Counted from the stretch's first letter, positions 46,904 through 59,322 are shown. The stretch: DNA of 64,000 bases from Gigantopelta aegis (GCF_016097555.1 NC_054707.1:89501-153500); one strand, 5' to 3'. Notes: a model not told the origin generated them from the letters alone. Translations and numbers: made by a program.

Positions 46904-47533
46904 AATCATAGTCACTTCGTACCATGGGCATGGCATAGTCATTTCATACCATTGATTTCGTACCATACTGCCTGGTTATTTCGTACCATAGTCATTTCGT
47001 AACCTAGTCATTTCGTACCATTGTGAAAAGTCATTTCATACCCTGGTCATTTCGTAGCAGTATATAGCAAGCGAATATATGACTTGCATATATCTGTATA
47101 AGAAAATGTGTCTACCAAGGGAAACAGTGTGTTTACTTTAACAACTAAACAAGTCATCATTAAGGCAACTGACCAAAGGGAGCTTTTTATATTTATGTTT
47201 TAATAATTATGATAATAATAATAAATTAATTTGAACCATTTTACAGCTACCAGTTGACTATGATACAAAATGACAGGATATTATTTATTTGCATCTTTAT
47301 TATTATTTTTATTCAGTTGCAGGTGATGTTTGCATCTTACAGACATTTGTAATGTAATGTTATTTTGTAAAAGACATTACACCAGGGTGATATTATGTCT
47401 GACATTAAACATTTTTGTTATGGTATGAAATGACTAGGGTACAAAATGACTTTATGCAATTGTACGAAACAACCAAATTAGGTACGAACTGACTATGGTA
47501 CGAAATGACCAGGTTACGAATTGACTAGCAACC
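46904..47533. mobile_element. Non-autonomous Mutator-like MITE (630 bp)
   Basis: A direct repeat GAAAGGGGG flanks both ends (46895-46903 and 47534-47542): a 9-bp target duplication. The termini are built of repeated blocks in inverted orientation: GTCATTTCGTACC several times on the left (46915-47060), and GGTACGAAATGAC several times on the right (47415-47520). The centre is AT-rich and non-coding. A 9-bp duplication with long repetitive inverted ends fits the Mutator superfamily; that assignment is inferred. Confidence 0.72.
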
Positions 47534-48099
47534 GAAAGGGGGGTTCGATGTTTAATTTTCTATTTCAGATATAATTTTATATTTAGAATTATTTTACAAA
47601 TTACCATTAAAAATAAAATGTCTTGCTCTTAAAATAGTTTATAAAAATGTATGTATGATAATTGGCATACCTGTACTACTTGTAAAACATAACGTGAATA
47701 AACCGAACCACGAATAAATCAAACTGTGGACCGAAAACCGAACCAAAAAAACACAAAAAAAACGTCCCATCCCTAGGAACAGGGCGAATTCATGCCTACC
47801 AAATGTTTTGACACCCAACAGCCAATGATTATCATTGGGTGGACCAGTTCTGATGAGCATTTGGTTCTAAAGCATATCAATATTTATAAACACAGTTGTT
47901 ATTCAAATAGCTACCTTTTTATTACAGGGGACAATATTTCAAAATGTTAGGTAACCTAAAGTCGGTTCACGTGAGGTCTACTTAGGTAACCGATCGTTCG
48001 GTTAAGTGAATTTGATTCTGGTAACGGATGAGTTGTACCTACTTAATTGTAAAACACTTGAACTAAGGTTATCTGCTACACTGGTGGTTCAAATGTATA

Positions 48100-49559
48100 C
48101 TCTTCAATAAAAGAAACGCAAAAGGGTACAAATGGGTTATAACTCCGATTTTATGTTTCCTACCGGTTCATGCTTTGTGAATATAAGGTCATTGCATGTC
48201 CCAAACACATTCCCACGGTTACATTCGATAAAACGCAGCTACTGTACAATAAAGTTCCAAAATGTGAATATTCGCAAAAACGCAGCCACGTGCAAACCAT
48301 GTCACCACTGCACGTGCAACATGAACACTGACAATATAAAAGTGCAGGGTGTTCGCTTGCCTGGCCTCTGTATCCAGGACATGCCACGTCTCGGTGAACC
48401 GCAGAGAAACAATGCCATCGGCCGACTAGATGCAGGCGAATCCAGAACGGCCGTTGCCAGGGCATTCCATGTGTCCCCAAGCACCATCTCCAGACTGTGG
48501 GACCGTTACCAACAACATGGATCAACACGTGACCTCCCTAGATCCGGTCGACCACGGGTCACTACCCCCGGGCAGGACCGCTACATCCGGGTACGCCACC
48601 TTCGGGAACGATTGACTACTGCCACCTCCACAGCCGCAGCAATACCAGGTTTGCGCAGGATATCCGACCAGACCGTACGGAACCACCTACGTGAGGTAGG
48701 AATTCGTGCCAGACGTCCAGTTCGAGGTGTCATCTTAACACCACAACACCGTCGACTCCGACTGCAGTGGTGCCAGATTCATTGACAATGGCCTCAACTG
48801 CGATGGAGACAGGTGTGGTTCAGTGACGAGTCCCGATTTCTGCTCCGACGTCATGATGGAAGATGTCGCGTGTATAGGCGTCGTGGTGAACGTTATGCGG
48901 CAAACTGCGTGCAGGAAGTGGACAGATTCGCTGGGGGTAGTGTCATGGTGTGGGCAGCCATCTCACACACTGGCAGAACTGACCTGGTCCACGTGCAGGG
49001 CAACCTGAATGCACAGGGCTACATTGACCAGATCCTCCGGCCACACATCGTTCCAGTTATGGCCAACGCCAACGCAGTGTTCCAACATGACAACGCCAGG
49101 CCTCGCACAGCACGTCTCACAACGGCTTTCCTACAGAACAACAACATTAATGTCCTTCCTTGGCCATCGATATCACCGGATTTGAACCCATTTGAGCATC
49201 TATGGGACGAGTTGGACCGACGCCTCCGACAGCGACAACCACAGCCCCAGACCCTGCCCGAGCTGGCAGCAGCCTTGCAGGCCGAGTGGGCCACCATCCC
49301 CCGGGACGTCATCCGTACTCTGGTTGCTTCAATGGGCAGGCGGTGCCAGGCAGTTGTCAACACACGCGGAGGCCACACCCGGTATTGACTCCAGATGACC
49401 TTGACCTTGGTGGTGTGTCCTATCACTTACTCACAATGGACTAGAGTGAATTGTGAACAATCCTGCAACATTTGGTAATTATCGGACTCACCATTCAATA
49501 ATTAAATCAATTCTCCAAATGTTACGACAATGTGGTTTTGCGTTTCTTCTTTTGAAGAG
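48100..49559 (+). mobile_element. Tc1/mariner transposon, copy 3 (defective), nested in a MITE
   Basis: 1460 bp with the same ends as copies 1 and 2 (left end CTCTTCAATAAAAGAAACGC) and TA on both sides. Compared with copy 2, the leader lacks 15 bp (between CACGTGC repeats, near 48315) and 19 bp (near 48373). Confidence 0.94.
48381..49388 (+). pseudogene. Tc1-like transposase, one nonsense codon
   Basis: The frame runs from MPRLGEPQRN and is whole except for a TGA at 48783, where copy 2 has CGA (Arg after CQIH). The helix-turn-helix is intact. The catalytic triad is present: FSDES, QHDNARPR (His to Arg near the second Asp), and SPDLNPFEH (Ile to Phe beside the Glu), with DD34E spacing. Otherwise nearly identical to the 43068 protein. 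Confidence 0.92.
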
Positions 49560-49724
49560 TATATATAGAAAAGACCCAACTGATTTCCAATTTGACTTCT
49601 AATGGTACTTTTAATTTTAGAAATTAATTGTTCACCACGTAACCATTTGGCGGTTCACATGATTTTAAAGTTGCGTAACCGACATGCAAACAGAACAACG
49701 GTTCTCGTGAAATATTGTGCCCTG

Positions 49725-50380
49725 AATTAGTATTTCTACAGTTCAAATGAGCACTAAACTGGCTGCTAAGTATCTGTTTACTGCACGTGCGTCAAAAACT
49801 GAAAATGTATGAACAGTAAATATTGTTAACTACGTCACCTGTTTCAGTGAGTGACATGTTTAGTGGTATAGCTTACAGTAAAAACTTTCCAACACAAAAT
49901 TTTAAAGTTTTTTATCAAAACGTGTATGTTGTTCAACAAAACATGCACTTACAATAATTTATTAAAAATATTTTAAGGCAAATTACAAAATGGAAACCTC
50001 GAGAACCAATGTTATGAGAGAAGATTTTAGAAAAACAAATATAATAATTATGATGTCTTGGAATAGTGTTATAAGTTGAGCAATTGAATGGTTATTATGG
50101 TAAAATTGTTTGGTTTAAAATATAAGCTGCATTCTGAGTTTTAATACATATATACATTTGTGGTGTATTTTTAAGGCAGAATCTATAATAAATTTTTGTT
50201 TCTTTTACCCATATAGAGAAGTATATAATATAATTTGGCAGCCACACAAATTTAACAGACCTGTCTATTGACACATTTTGTTATAAAATTCACTAAATTG
50301 CTAACTTTTTTTTTTTAGTATCCCACATATTTTGCTATTCATTTGTAACAGAATTAACAGTGTAAGATTGTTTGTTTTAG
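49725..50380. other. Interval before the first RPS10 coding exon
   Basis: AT-rich. It ends in a pyrimidine-rich 3' splice site (TTTGTTTTAG at 50371-50380), so a non-coding first RPS10 exon must lie upstream. No exon recognised in this stretch. Confidence 0.5.
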
Positions 50381-50381
50381 A

Positions 50382-53300
50382 ATGTTGATGCCCAAGAAGA
50401 ACCGAGTTGCCATCTTTGAGTACCTCTTCAAGGAGGGCGTGATGGTCGCCAAGCGAGACTTTTTCGCCCAGCGACATCCCGAGGTCGACGTGCCCAATCT
50501 CCATGTTATTAAAGCTTGCACGGTCAGTGAGAAGTTACCAGATGTTAAGTTCTAGTCCTTCAGCCAAAGGCTCTACTATTTATCCAGTGGTAAAAAAACC
50601 TGCCATCAGTAAAGCCAAGACCAGATATGAAAATTGGCATTTGTACTAATTAAGTTTGAGCCTTTGAGCTTCAGTTTTTTTTTTATTGTAGTAACCTTGA
50701 AATGTTGGGGGTTCTTGACAGGGTTTCTGCTAGACGATAAAACAGGTAAGACGCCATCCCCAAAGATATTGGGGATGGCGCCATACCCAAATATTTTTCA
50801 ACTTTTTGTAGATTTTATTTTTTTAGTTGACCTTTTGACAAAATTAATGACTCCTATTACTCGGATCTTCTAATTTTTTTTATAAAATCCACTAGCTATG
50901 GGATCAGTGATTTTAAAAATTTACTAGGCACGATTAAAAATTCACTAGCCCTACTTAAGTTGATACAATTTTACTAATTAATAGTAATGATCGGATATGA
51001 ACCTAAATAGGGAGATGGAGCTTAAAAAGACTAACATTGGGTGGTGGTCGGCGGTTAGAATATTCTTGTTTACAAAATAGACTTTTCGCGTGAAATATTA
51101 ACAAAAATTTATTAAATTGAATAATTGGTGAGTAAAACGTTACCGAATTAAAAAAATATAATCAAAAATAGTCTGGTCATAAAGCTTCAGTGTAAACTGG
51201 CTTCAACAGCATTGCATACATTCGAATCCGTGCATGTTCGAAACATAGTGGTTTATCGAGAATAATCTGGCCTGGAGCCAAGTGGTGGTTGGCCCATTTC
51301 TATGAACCAAATTGCCAACGAAGAGAACCGAAAGGAACGTGTCACCAAATTTAGTAATACATCAAACATTTCTATGTTAGTTCACTGATATTATGTTCCT
51401 AACCCTGAATTAACTGCTCTTTTTAATCAATACATCTTTTTGTCGGTTGTGGAAATAAGTTTCAGTAATATACGTGCAAAATACATTGGCAAAAGTATCC
51501 CATGCGCTCTTTATGAATAAGCAATTTTCGAAAAGTTAATGGGCTGCGTTCGGCCAGACCGAGCGGAAAAACGTCGCCAGACTGGTTTGTGTGGTTCACA
51601 GTAAACCAAATGGCCACATTGGAAACCAATCAAGTAGTTTGCGAACGTTAGTGAAACGTTTGCTGGCTGAACTTGGGGGCTGGTAAGACACCTAAAAAAA
51701 ACACTGACTGTAAAGAAAAAACAAATGGAACGAACAACTAAAAAAACACTTTTTAGTTTTTTTGCTTTAAAATTGAATAAACTATCACTGGCAAATTGGT
51801 TATTCTTTGCAGTAAATAGTAAGCTTGTTTTAAAAAAAATCCATATACAGTTAGCAGCATATGACACATAATTCTATATGTACACTAACACTGTTGACAA
51901 AGTTCTTATCTGAAAATGTTTAGAATCGTAGGATTCCCGTGGACTGCTTCCATGGGAATCCACGTGGATTCTCGTGGACTGCTTCCATGGGAATCCAAGT
52001 GGATTCTCGTGAAAAAAGCTGAATTTTTAGTTCTGTAACTGCAGCATTTGACTCCTTTTTTCTTTTTCTTTTTTTTTTACTAGCAGTTGGGCATGACTAG
52101 TAGTTATTTACTAGTTTATTCACTAGCCATGGGAGTGGGGCTACCATAATCTAGAAGCCCTGTATTACTGTATGATTAATGTGTCCATTCAATGGAGAAA
52201 CATCCACAGCCTAACTAACAGGATATATTCTATTGGAACATTTCATTTTATTTGTAATGCTCAAAGGCAATTTTTTCTAATGTTTTCGTCATATGTGGAA
52301 AATGTATTTTTTATATCAACTCTAGTGTGCACAAAAGACTGATGGGGACCACGGAATTTGTATCAAGATGTCTGAAAAACATGTCCGAGGGATCCTAAAT
52401 TACATTTACTTACTGGGGAAGGCCTTTGACAATCGCATTCTAAAAACGTAATTCTGTTGCGCCATACCTAAAAATGTCTTTATGGCAAAAACCCTGCTTG
52501 ACTATTTTATTAGGACTAAAGCTTGTTTCAATTAATCAAAACTCTAAATGGTAGTAAATCTGTAAAGCAGGGCACAATATTTCACGCGAAACGCCGTTCT
52601 GTTTGCGTGTCGGTTACGCAAAATTAAATTTACGGGAACCGCAAATCGGTTACATCATGACCTGTAAACGTTCAGAAATTAAAACTTGCAAACTTCACGA
52701 TTACAGGACGTTTATTCATGCAGACATACTACTGGTATTCCGACAAATGTTTTAGACTGATTTTTAGATACTTGATGCGCAGCAAACCAGTAAACAACGT
52801 TATATTGCAACAGTCGACAGTTTTAAAACAGTTATAAAGGAATGTGCTCGGACCGCTTGGGACGGCTAAATTTTCTGCTGCTATTTTATCTCTAAAGGAA
52901 TATATGTAGACGTACTATTGGATTGGCTATAATTTTACATATGTTAAAAACAGTTTTAACGTAAACAGGAATCCAAAAGTGTCACAAAAATTGAAAAATA
53001 CTAACATCGCATAATGAGCTTTAAAAAACAACAACATTTGGAACGTCACTGTAGTATATAAGTACCATCGATGAAGTGAAAGTAGCATAGCCACCACAAA
53101 TCGCAAAAAGGAATCCCTACAAATGAGTATCTATTTCAAAGGCATAGCGCCCATTACGCACAGTACGTAATGCAAAAACAAAATCCGGGAATAGGTCGAG
53201 GCTGTCTGTAATTGTTCTATAAAATAGACCTCTTAAAATTGACTCAAAAAAAGATTTTTAAAAATGCATCTACAGGCGTCCTGAGTTTCAAAATTTTCAC

Positions 53301-54556
53301 AGGGGCAGGCCCCCCGAATCCCCCCGCTCGGGCACGCCTTTGGCATGCGTAATTCTAAGAATAGTTCTGGCTACGCCCCTGTATTTTGTTTCAGTACTGG
53401 GGCTAATATTCAGTTCTTTTATAATATTGTTAACTTTAGCAAGCATTAAAGAATTTTTTTTTTTTTTTGTAAAATGTTTTCTTTTGTATTTGTTTTAACT
53501 TTATGTTTCAGCTAAAAACTATGTATTTAAAATATAATTTCAACGTAATTTTGAGGTAACCGATCAGATAACCCATGGGTTACGCAAATATAATTCACGT
53601 AACCAAACAATTGGTTACCTAGGTAAAAACCACGTGAACCGACTTCCGGTTACCTCAGATTTCAAAATATTGTCCCCTGGTAAAGTCCATGTAATTTTCA
53701 AATTTGGTTTTTCATCAAATTAATTATGAATTAAATAAAAGAAATTCAACTTTAATTTGCATTCGATAAATGACGGCTTTGAAAATATAATATTATTCAT
53801 TTGAATCAAGAGCTTAAGTTTATCTTGCATATAATAAGTAATCCTGAATTTGTTTTCACAAAACTAATTAAGTCTGAATTTGGCCAAAAATTTTAGATAA
53901 ATAAATTGTTTTGATATATTGTGTAAGTTTAGTTAGTGATTATCCTAATTTAAGAACAAAATAAATCTCTCTTAAATATTTGTGTGTGTGTTAAAACATA
54001 AACCACTGTATTCAAATTGACATCTCATGGAGTTTTGTAACAATTCCACTGACTCGTATAACCAATATTTAAAATTAATTAGGTTTAGTGAAACTGGATT
54101 GGCTCTCCTTCATTTCTGATTTGATTTTTTGTTGCATCAAACTTAAGATTTTTATGATACCAAATTCATCTCGACCATCTTGTTACAGTATTCTGCATGT
54201 CTATTTACCCCTTTCAGAGTTTGAAGTCGAAGGGCTTCGTAAGGGAGCAGTTTGCCTGGAGACATTTCTACTGGTATCTGACGAATGACGGCATCCAGTA
54301 TTTGCGAGATTTCCTCCACCTTCCAGCTGAGATAGTTCCTGCCACGCTGAAACGTCAGACACGCCCAGAAACGGCCAGACCAAGACCGAAGGGTAAGCAG
54401 TGGTGGATTTACATTAAACAATTTAGGCAGTGTTTCTCTCCTGGAAGGAATCGGTTATTAATGTAAAAGATAATAAGCTGCAATGTTTGAGAGTTCTGTG
54501 TCCATGCAATGTATCCAAAAGTGGGACAGCCCACTGTCTGTGAAATTTGAAAATGT

Positions 54557-54593
<37 letters not shown>

Positions 54594-57093
54594 TGTCAGT
54601 GTTGCCGTGAGTGAGGGTTCAGGAGCTTGTTCATCTGAGTGAAATTTTAACTTGATATATGGCATTTTCAGCATTCTGAGTATATGTGGGTTGCTGCCCC
54701 CCCCCCCCCCCAATTTCTGCAGCCCCTGATGATTTCACTGTCAACAGTATAGCTGTCGGTCAATAAACAATGTTACAACTTATGGTAAGTCTGGTGCTTA
54801 AAAACTTAGTCTGGACTCGAAACTCTCTTAGCAAACTAAATGTGTGCGATGTCATCAGATACGCCCATCTAGACCACATTTTTATAAAGGTGGTCCAGTA
54901 ACATTCCAGGATGATGTTGATAATATTCTAAGACACTAAATAGTAGTAGTCTAGTAGTATGTAATTTCTAACTGAAACACCCTTCTGAAACATTTTGACA
55001 TGTATGTTATATGTTGATACTGGTGATGCCTACAACAGAACCTGCATGAACGTGTGCCAGTTGTGCACACATTGTTGATGATTCGTCTTCCTTTCAGGCC
55101 CAGAGGGACCTGCCAGACCTGGCATGGACCGAGATCGTCAAGAGTACAGGAAAACTGGACCACGTGAGTACTTTGTTGACTGTTTACTGATGTTAGAGGC
55201 TGGATGTAGCCCACTGGCAATGTGCTCAATTGATGCATGGTCGGTTTGGGATCGATCCCCGTCGGTGGGCCCATTGGGTTATTGTTCCAGCCAGTGCACC
55301 ATGACTGGTATAACAAATGCTGTGGTATGTGTTATTCTCTCTTTAAGACTATATTCTGTGAATCATGAATAAAATACATCATGCTGTTATTGCGTGCTGA
55401 AATGCATATTGTTTTGTTAATGAGTCTGGTAATTGCAACTTTTAAAACTTAAACCTGCAAACAAGAATTAGCCAATGTATTTTAATGCTGAGGTGTCATT
55501 AAACATTCATTCAATTACACAAAAGAAGTTAGCTTTTGTTTTGACGGCCAGACGAGCATTCCACAGTTTGATAGTTGGTAGTAATTTCCTCTACTCTTAA
55601 GCAGGGCACCATAAAAATAACAAGATGTAGGGAAAACATAATAAATCTAGTATCAACAGCAACGTTTTGTTTTTGTTTTTTTGCATAAATTTGCAAAGCC
55701 TGTTTTAAGCATTACAGGGCTAGCAGAAAATGTTACCAAATTATTTACTAAATTTCATAAATGACAGAAACCATTTATCACTACAAGAACTTATTTCAAC
55801 AAATTAAAATCAAATTTTCCAATTTGTAAAGTTTGTAATTGCTAAATTTGGTGATTGCCAGTGTTATATGTGTGCATGCTAAAAATGGGTACAAAAAGAA
55901 AAATCTGCAAAAATATTTTGAGTATGGCGCCATACCCATTTTACCCTCTGGTAGAAATCCTGGCTTTGTAAAATTGGCCCCATGTCTTTGGTCAGTGACT
56001 AAACTCATTGATTGTGTGTAATAATTGATATGTTTTATGTTGACCAATGTTTTCTTTTTCAGCTGGCGGTGGAGACAAGAAGACCGACGCTGGAGCTGGT
56101 GCTCAGGAATCCTTCCAGTTTGTAAGTTTATAACCTTCTTTCTCATTGGTCTTTGTTCTGATTAATCTTCATAACCTTCTTTCTCATTGGTCTTTGTCCT
56201 GATTAATCTTCATAACCTTCTTTCTCATTGGTGTTTGTCCTGATTAATCTTTATAACCTTCTTTCTCATTGGTTTCCCCCCCAAAAATGAACTGAGTGTA
56301 TGTACTAGATGTAATGTGTCTTGTATATATAGGTGGGTTTTTTTGTTGTTGCAGGGTTAAAACTTGAGCGTATATTATATTTTGTTCATTATTATATGTC
56401 AAATACAATCGGAGCTCAAACATTGGGATGAATTTTGGTTTAGCCAGTTTTCAGATATATTGAGTATTTTCTTGAAAATGATTAAAATAAGGTTAATTTA
56501 AAGTATATTTTATTAGCCAAAGACTGAATATTTTACCACTTGGCTTAAAAAATAGCATTTGACTAATTTGGCAATGGACAATAGTTTCTTCATTTCATGA
56601 ATGAATGGACAGAAATTATTTCATTTTATATAGGTGTTTGATAATATCAAATGGCTGTTTCTTGTTTGAACCAGTGCACCACGACTGGTATATCAAAGGC
56701 TGTGGTATGTGTTATCCCATCTGTGAATAACGCATATTGAAGATCACTTGCTACTAATGGAAAAATGTAGCAGGTTTCCTCTGTAAGACTGTTACCATTA
56801 CAAAACAATTGACATCCAGTAGTCTATTATTAATAAATCAGTGTGCTCTAGTGGTGTCTTTGAACAGAACAAATTTTAGTACATAACCACACAAACTGGT
56901 TTATTTTTATTTTTTTTAATTTTTTTTTACAATGGATTAGTTTTGTAATAAAAACTAGACTAGTTATCATTATATGTACCGTATTAATACTATTATAATA
57001 AAACTGTTTTTTGTGTTTCAGAGAGGAGGTGCCAGTGGTGGATTTGGTAGAGGACGGGGAGGATTTGGTAGAGGTCGAGGAGAATCCACTTAA
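50382..57093 (+). CDS. RPS10: 40S ribosomal protein S10 (eS10), 5 coding exons
   Basis: Coding exons: 50382-50522, 54218-54392, 55098-55163, 56063-56121, 57022-57093, with matching phases (0, 0-1, 1-1, 1-0, 0), 513 nt and 170 residues. The start [20 protein letters not shown] is the family's conserved N-terminus. The S10/plectin winged-helix domain spans about residues 3-100 ([36 protein letters not shown]). A Pro/Arg-rich linker follows, then the Gly/Arg tail (GGFGRGRG repeated) that is arginine-methylated in mammals. It is part of the 40S beak/head, near the mRNA entry side. The start lies 1 nt after a 3' splice site, as in other animals where exon 1 is non-coding. Human length is 165 aa. 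AATAAA at 57125 lies 32 bp after the stop. Intron 1 (3.7 kb) holds a MITE; no junction-spanning repeats were seen in this gene. Confidence 0.97.
51928..52012. repeat. Two-copy 38-bp repeat with internal dyad
   Basis: GATTCCCGTGGACTGCTTCC and GATTCTCGTGGACTGCTTCC, each followed by ATGGGAATCCA, inside RPS10 intron 1. GGATTCCC and GGGAATCC also give short inverted pairs. Confidence 0.8.
52568..53679. mobile_element. CAGGG-ended DNA transposon, copy 3 (1.1 kb)
   Basis: Left end CAGGGCACAATATTTCACGC. The right end in reverse complement is CAGGGGACAATATTTTGAAA. GTAAAG lies directly outside both ends (52562-52567 and 53680-53685): a 6-bp target duplication. About 100 bp at each end match copies 1 and 2. 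The longer interior has no open transposase that I can recognise. Confidence 0.8.
54557..54590. repeat. Poly-G homopolymer (34 G)
   Basis: An uninterrupted G run in RPS10 intron 2. Length is uncertain in any sequencing technology. A poly-C run of about 15 follows at 54697-54711. Confidence 0.9.
55197..55385 (+). mobile_element. SINE, head and 5' core
   Basis: Truncated copy: GATGTAGCCCACTGGCAA, TTGGGATCGATCCCCGTC, CCAGTGCACCATGACTGG, CTGTGGTATGTGTTATTC. Inside RPS10 intron 3. A separate tail fragment (TTAGCCAATGTATTTTAATG) lies at about 55470-55525. Confidence 0.83.
56125..56275 (+). repeat. About 42-bp tandem repeat directly after the RPS10 exon 5 donor (4 copies)
   Basis: Units of ATAACCTTCTTTCTCATTGG plus TCTTTGTCCTGATTAATCTT begin 7 nt inside the intron (donor GTAAGTTT at 56122). 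Unlike the EDEM2 arrays, the unit does not include the exon edge or the GT. Confidence 0.9.
56668..56880 (+). mobile_element. SINE, 3' half
   Basis: Starts in the core (CCAGTGCACCACGACTGG) and runs to the tail (GTGCTCTAGTGGTGTC, GAACAGAAC). RPS10 intron 4. Confidence 0.85.
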
Positions 57094-57124
57094 ACAGGAC
57101 AAAATATGTGCTTGTAAATCGTGT

Positions 57125-57130
57125 AATAAA
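57125..57130 (+). terminator. RPS10 polyadenylation signal
   Basis: AATAAA 32 bp after the RPS10 stop codon, a usual distance for a short ribosomal-protein 3' UTR. The cleavage site is not visible. Confidence 0.75.
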
Positions 57131-58200
57131 CTTTGGTCCTCAGTGAAATGTGTTTTCGTTGTCGGATTGTCTCTAGTTCGTTGTGTATCAGTGTACTTCT
57201 TTCAAGAAAGTGTTGGTTTATTGCCATAATCAGAAATGTGTGTTCAGGGAGACCCCCCCCCCACCCCCCACCCCCCACCCCCCCTAAACAGAGCTTATTA
57301 CAGAAGAGTTTGTGATAACAATTAGTGTATACATATACTGACATCCAAAAGAAACTACTGTATAAAATTTGAATAATTTGTTGCTGATTGAAAATAACAA
57401 ACCACCTTATAGACACTTCGCATGTATCACGAAGTGCATTGTTGTTCAGATGTTCAAGTTAGGATACATTCATATTCCACTATACCATTGTATAGATAAA
57501 GAATAATACTTCAGTGGCCCCTAGATACCATTTATCTCACAAGGAGTTGTTTTAAAATGTATCTTAACAAGCGGAAGCAATTTTGATACGTTTTTAAACG
57601 AGTTGTGAAATAATGGTATCTAACGGACCCGAATGTATTATTCTATTTCTTACATAGCCTCAAAAACAGTTTTAAGCAAATTTTAACATCTTTTTCAACA
57701 AGAATTTACTTATAGCCGTTGCACTTCTAGTTAACTTCAATGTCACAAACCCATGATTGACAGGTTAACTATAGGTCACAATGTAATCTATATCCATTGT
57801 GTAGTTTTTCATTGGGTGTATGGCAGAGGTGACCTGGTCATCACCTAGGTGCAACCAGTCGTATGTCTTGGACATTGTTAACAGGCTTACATGTGTAAAC
57901 AACCATGTGTTGTCAATAATAATGCATGGCGTTCTCACCTTGGGTGTGTACGAATGCAATTTCAAGCCTTGTACAGTTTCTTTTGGATGGCAGTATAGTA
58001 ATAAATTATGATTTAATTATAAGAGTGGTTGATTTAGAACCAGGCTGTTCAATTAATGGTTACAGGGGTATTTAAATTGTATCTTAACAAAAAGCGATAA
58101 AACACCACTGAAATAATTTGGGTCCCCTAAGTAAAGTAATCTTAAGAACATATACAATATTCTTTACACTGACATTTGATAGACACGGGAAATTCATTTT
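57131..58200. other. Intergenic sequence downstream of RPS10
   Basis: No exon, RNA gene or element recognised. CCCCCACC-type low-complexity sequence lies at 57251-57284. Confidence 0.5.
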
Positions 58201-58289
58201 ATATGCACTTACTACAATTAATTAATCGATGTGCTCTAGTGGTGTTGTTAAATAAAACAAACTTTCAAATACTTTTTAATTTTTTCCAC

Positions 58290-58485
58290 ATGAGCCCAGT
58301 GGTAAAGTTCTCTTGATATGCCGTCGGTCTGGTATTGACCCCAGTCTTTGACCCATTGGGCCATTTTTTATTACAGCCAGTGTACCATGACTGGTATGTG
58401 TTGTCTGTCAGAATTGCCAAATGTTTAACATCCAAATAGCCAGAGATTGATAAATAATTTGCTTAGTGGTGTTGAACAAAACAAA
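58290..58485 (+). mobile_element. SINE, internally deleted
   Basis: Head GAGCCCAGTGGTAAAG, diverged B-box region, CCAGTGTACCATGACTGG, then directly the 3' part (AACATCCAAATAGCCAG) and tail. A tail-only fragment of another copy precedes it at about 58205-58265. Confidence 0.78.
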
Positions 58486-58489
58486 ACTG

Positions 58490-58800
58490 ACCACATGACA
58501 GCCCAGTGGTGAAGTGCTCGCTTGGTGTGTGGTGGGTGTGGGATCGATTCCCATCCGTGAGCCGATTGGGCTATTTCTTGTTCCAGCCAGTGCATCATGA
58601 CTGGTATATCAAAGGCACATGGTGCGTGTGATTTTTGTACTATAAAAGATACCTTGCAACAAATCACACACAAAAAAAGAAGAGTAGCAGGTTTCCTCAC
58701 TGACTCTGAATTATGAAATGTTTGACATCCAATAGCCAGTGATTAATAAATTAATGTGATCTTGTGACGTCGTTACTAAGACAAACTGAAGTTTGACCAC
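58490..58800 (+). mobile_element. SINE, near full length
   Basis: Head CAGCCCAGTGGTGAAG, GGGATCGATTCCC, then CCAGTGCATCATGACTGG, AAAGATACCTTGCAAC, GTAGCAGGTTTCCTC and TTGACATCCAATAGCCAG. The tail is diverged. Confidence 0.83.
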
Positions 58801-58924
58801 ATGACAGCAATTCACTTGCAGGACAGTGTGTTAATAGTGTGTATGGTCATACTTCTCGTAGGTTAAAAACTGGCATGTGAACTGTTACACCAATGAGACT
58901 GGTGCAGGACTACATGCCATGACA

Positions 58925-59322
58925 TACCGGCCTCGGTGGCGTCGTGGCAGGCCACCGGTCTACAGGCTGGTAGGTACTGGGTTCGGATCCCAGTCGAGGC
59001 ATGGGATTTTTAATCGAGATACCGACTCCAAACCCTGAGTGAGTGCTCCGCAAGGCTCAATGGGTAGGTGTAAACCACTTGCACCGACCAGTGATCCATA
59101 ACTGGTTCAACAAAGGCCATGGTTTGTGCTATCCTGCCTGTGGGAAGCGCAAATAAAAGATCCCTTGCTGCCTGTCGTAAAAAGAGTAGCCTATGTGGCG
59201 ACAGCGGGTTTCCTCTAAAAACAGTGTCAGAATGACCATATGTTTGACGTCCAATAGCCGATGATAAGATAAAAAATCAATGTGCTCTAGCGGCGTCGTT
59301 AAATAAAACAAACTTTACTTTA
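58925..59322 (+). mobile_element. SINE with alternative head, full length
   Basis: Head GGCCTCGGTGGCGTCGTGGC with GGGTTCGGATCCC, extra block (GATACCGACTCCAAACCC, GTAAACCACTTGCACCGACC), core (AAAGATCCCTTGCTGC), GGCGACAGCGGGTTTCC. It then ends with the main-family type of tail (TGTGCTCTAGCGGCGTCG, AAATAAAACAAAC). It has the same head as 19965-20357 but a different tail. Confidence 0.88.

Larger units (their letters stand above)
47925..49724. mobile_element. CAGGG-ended MITE, copy 2, split by a Tc1 element
   Basis: Left end CAGGGGACAATATTTCAAAA. The right end in reverse complement is CAGGGCACAATATTTCACGA. Without the Tc1 insertion (48100-49559) the element is about 340 bp and colinear with 28021-28372, including the CTACACTGGTGGTTC segment at the insertion point. 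No convincing target duplication at the outer ends. Confidence 0.8.

Noticed and set aside
5405-59322. tRNA genes at the SINE heads
   Set aside because: A- and B-box-like motifs are present, but there is no cloverleaf with proper stems. The sequences continue into a shared SINE core.
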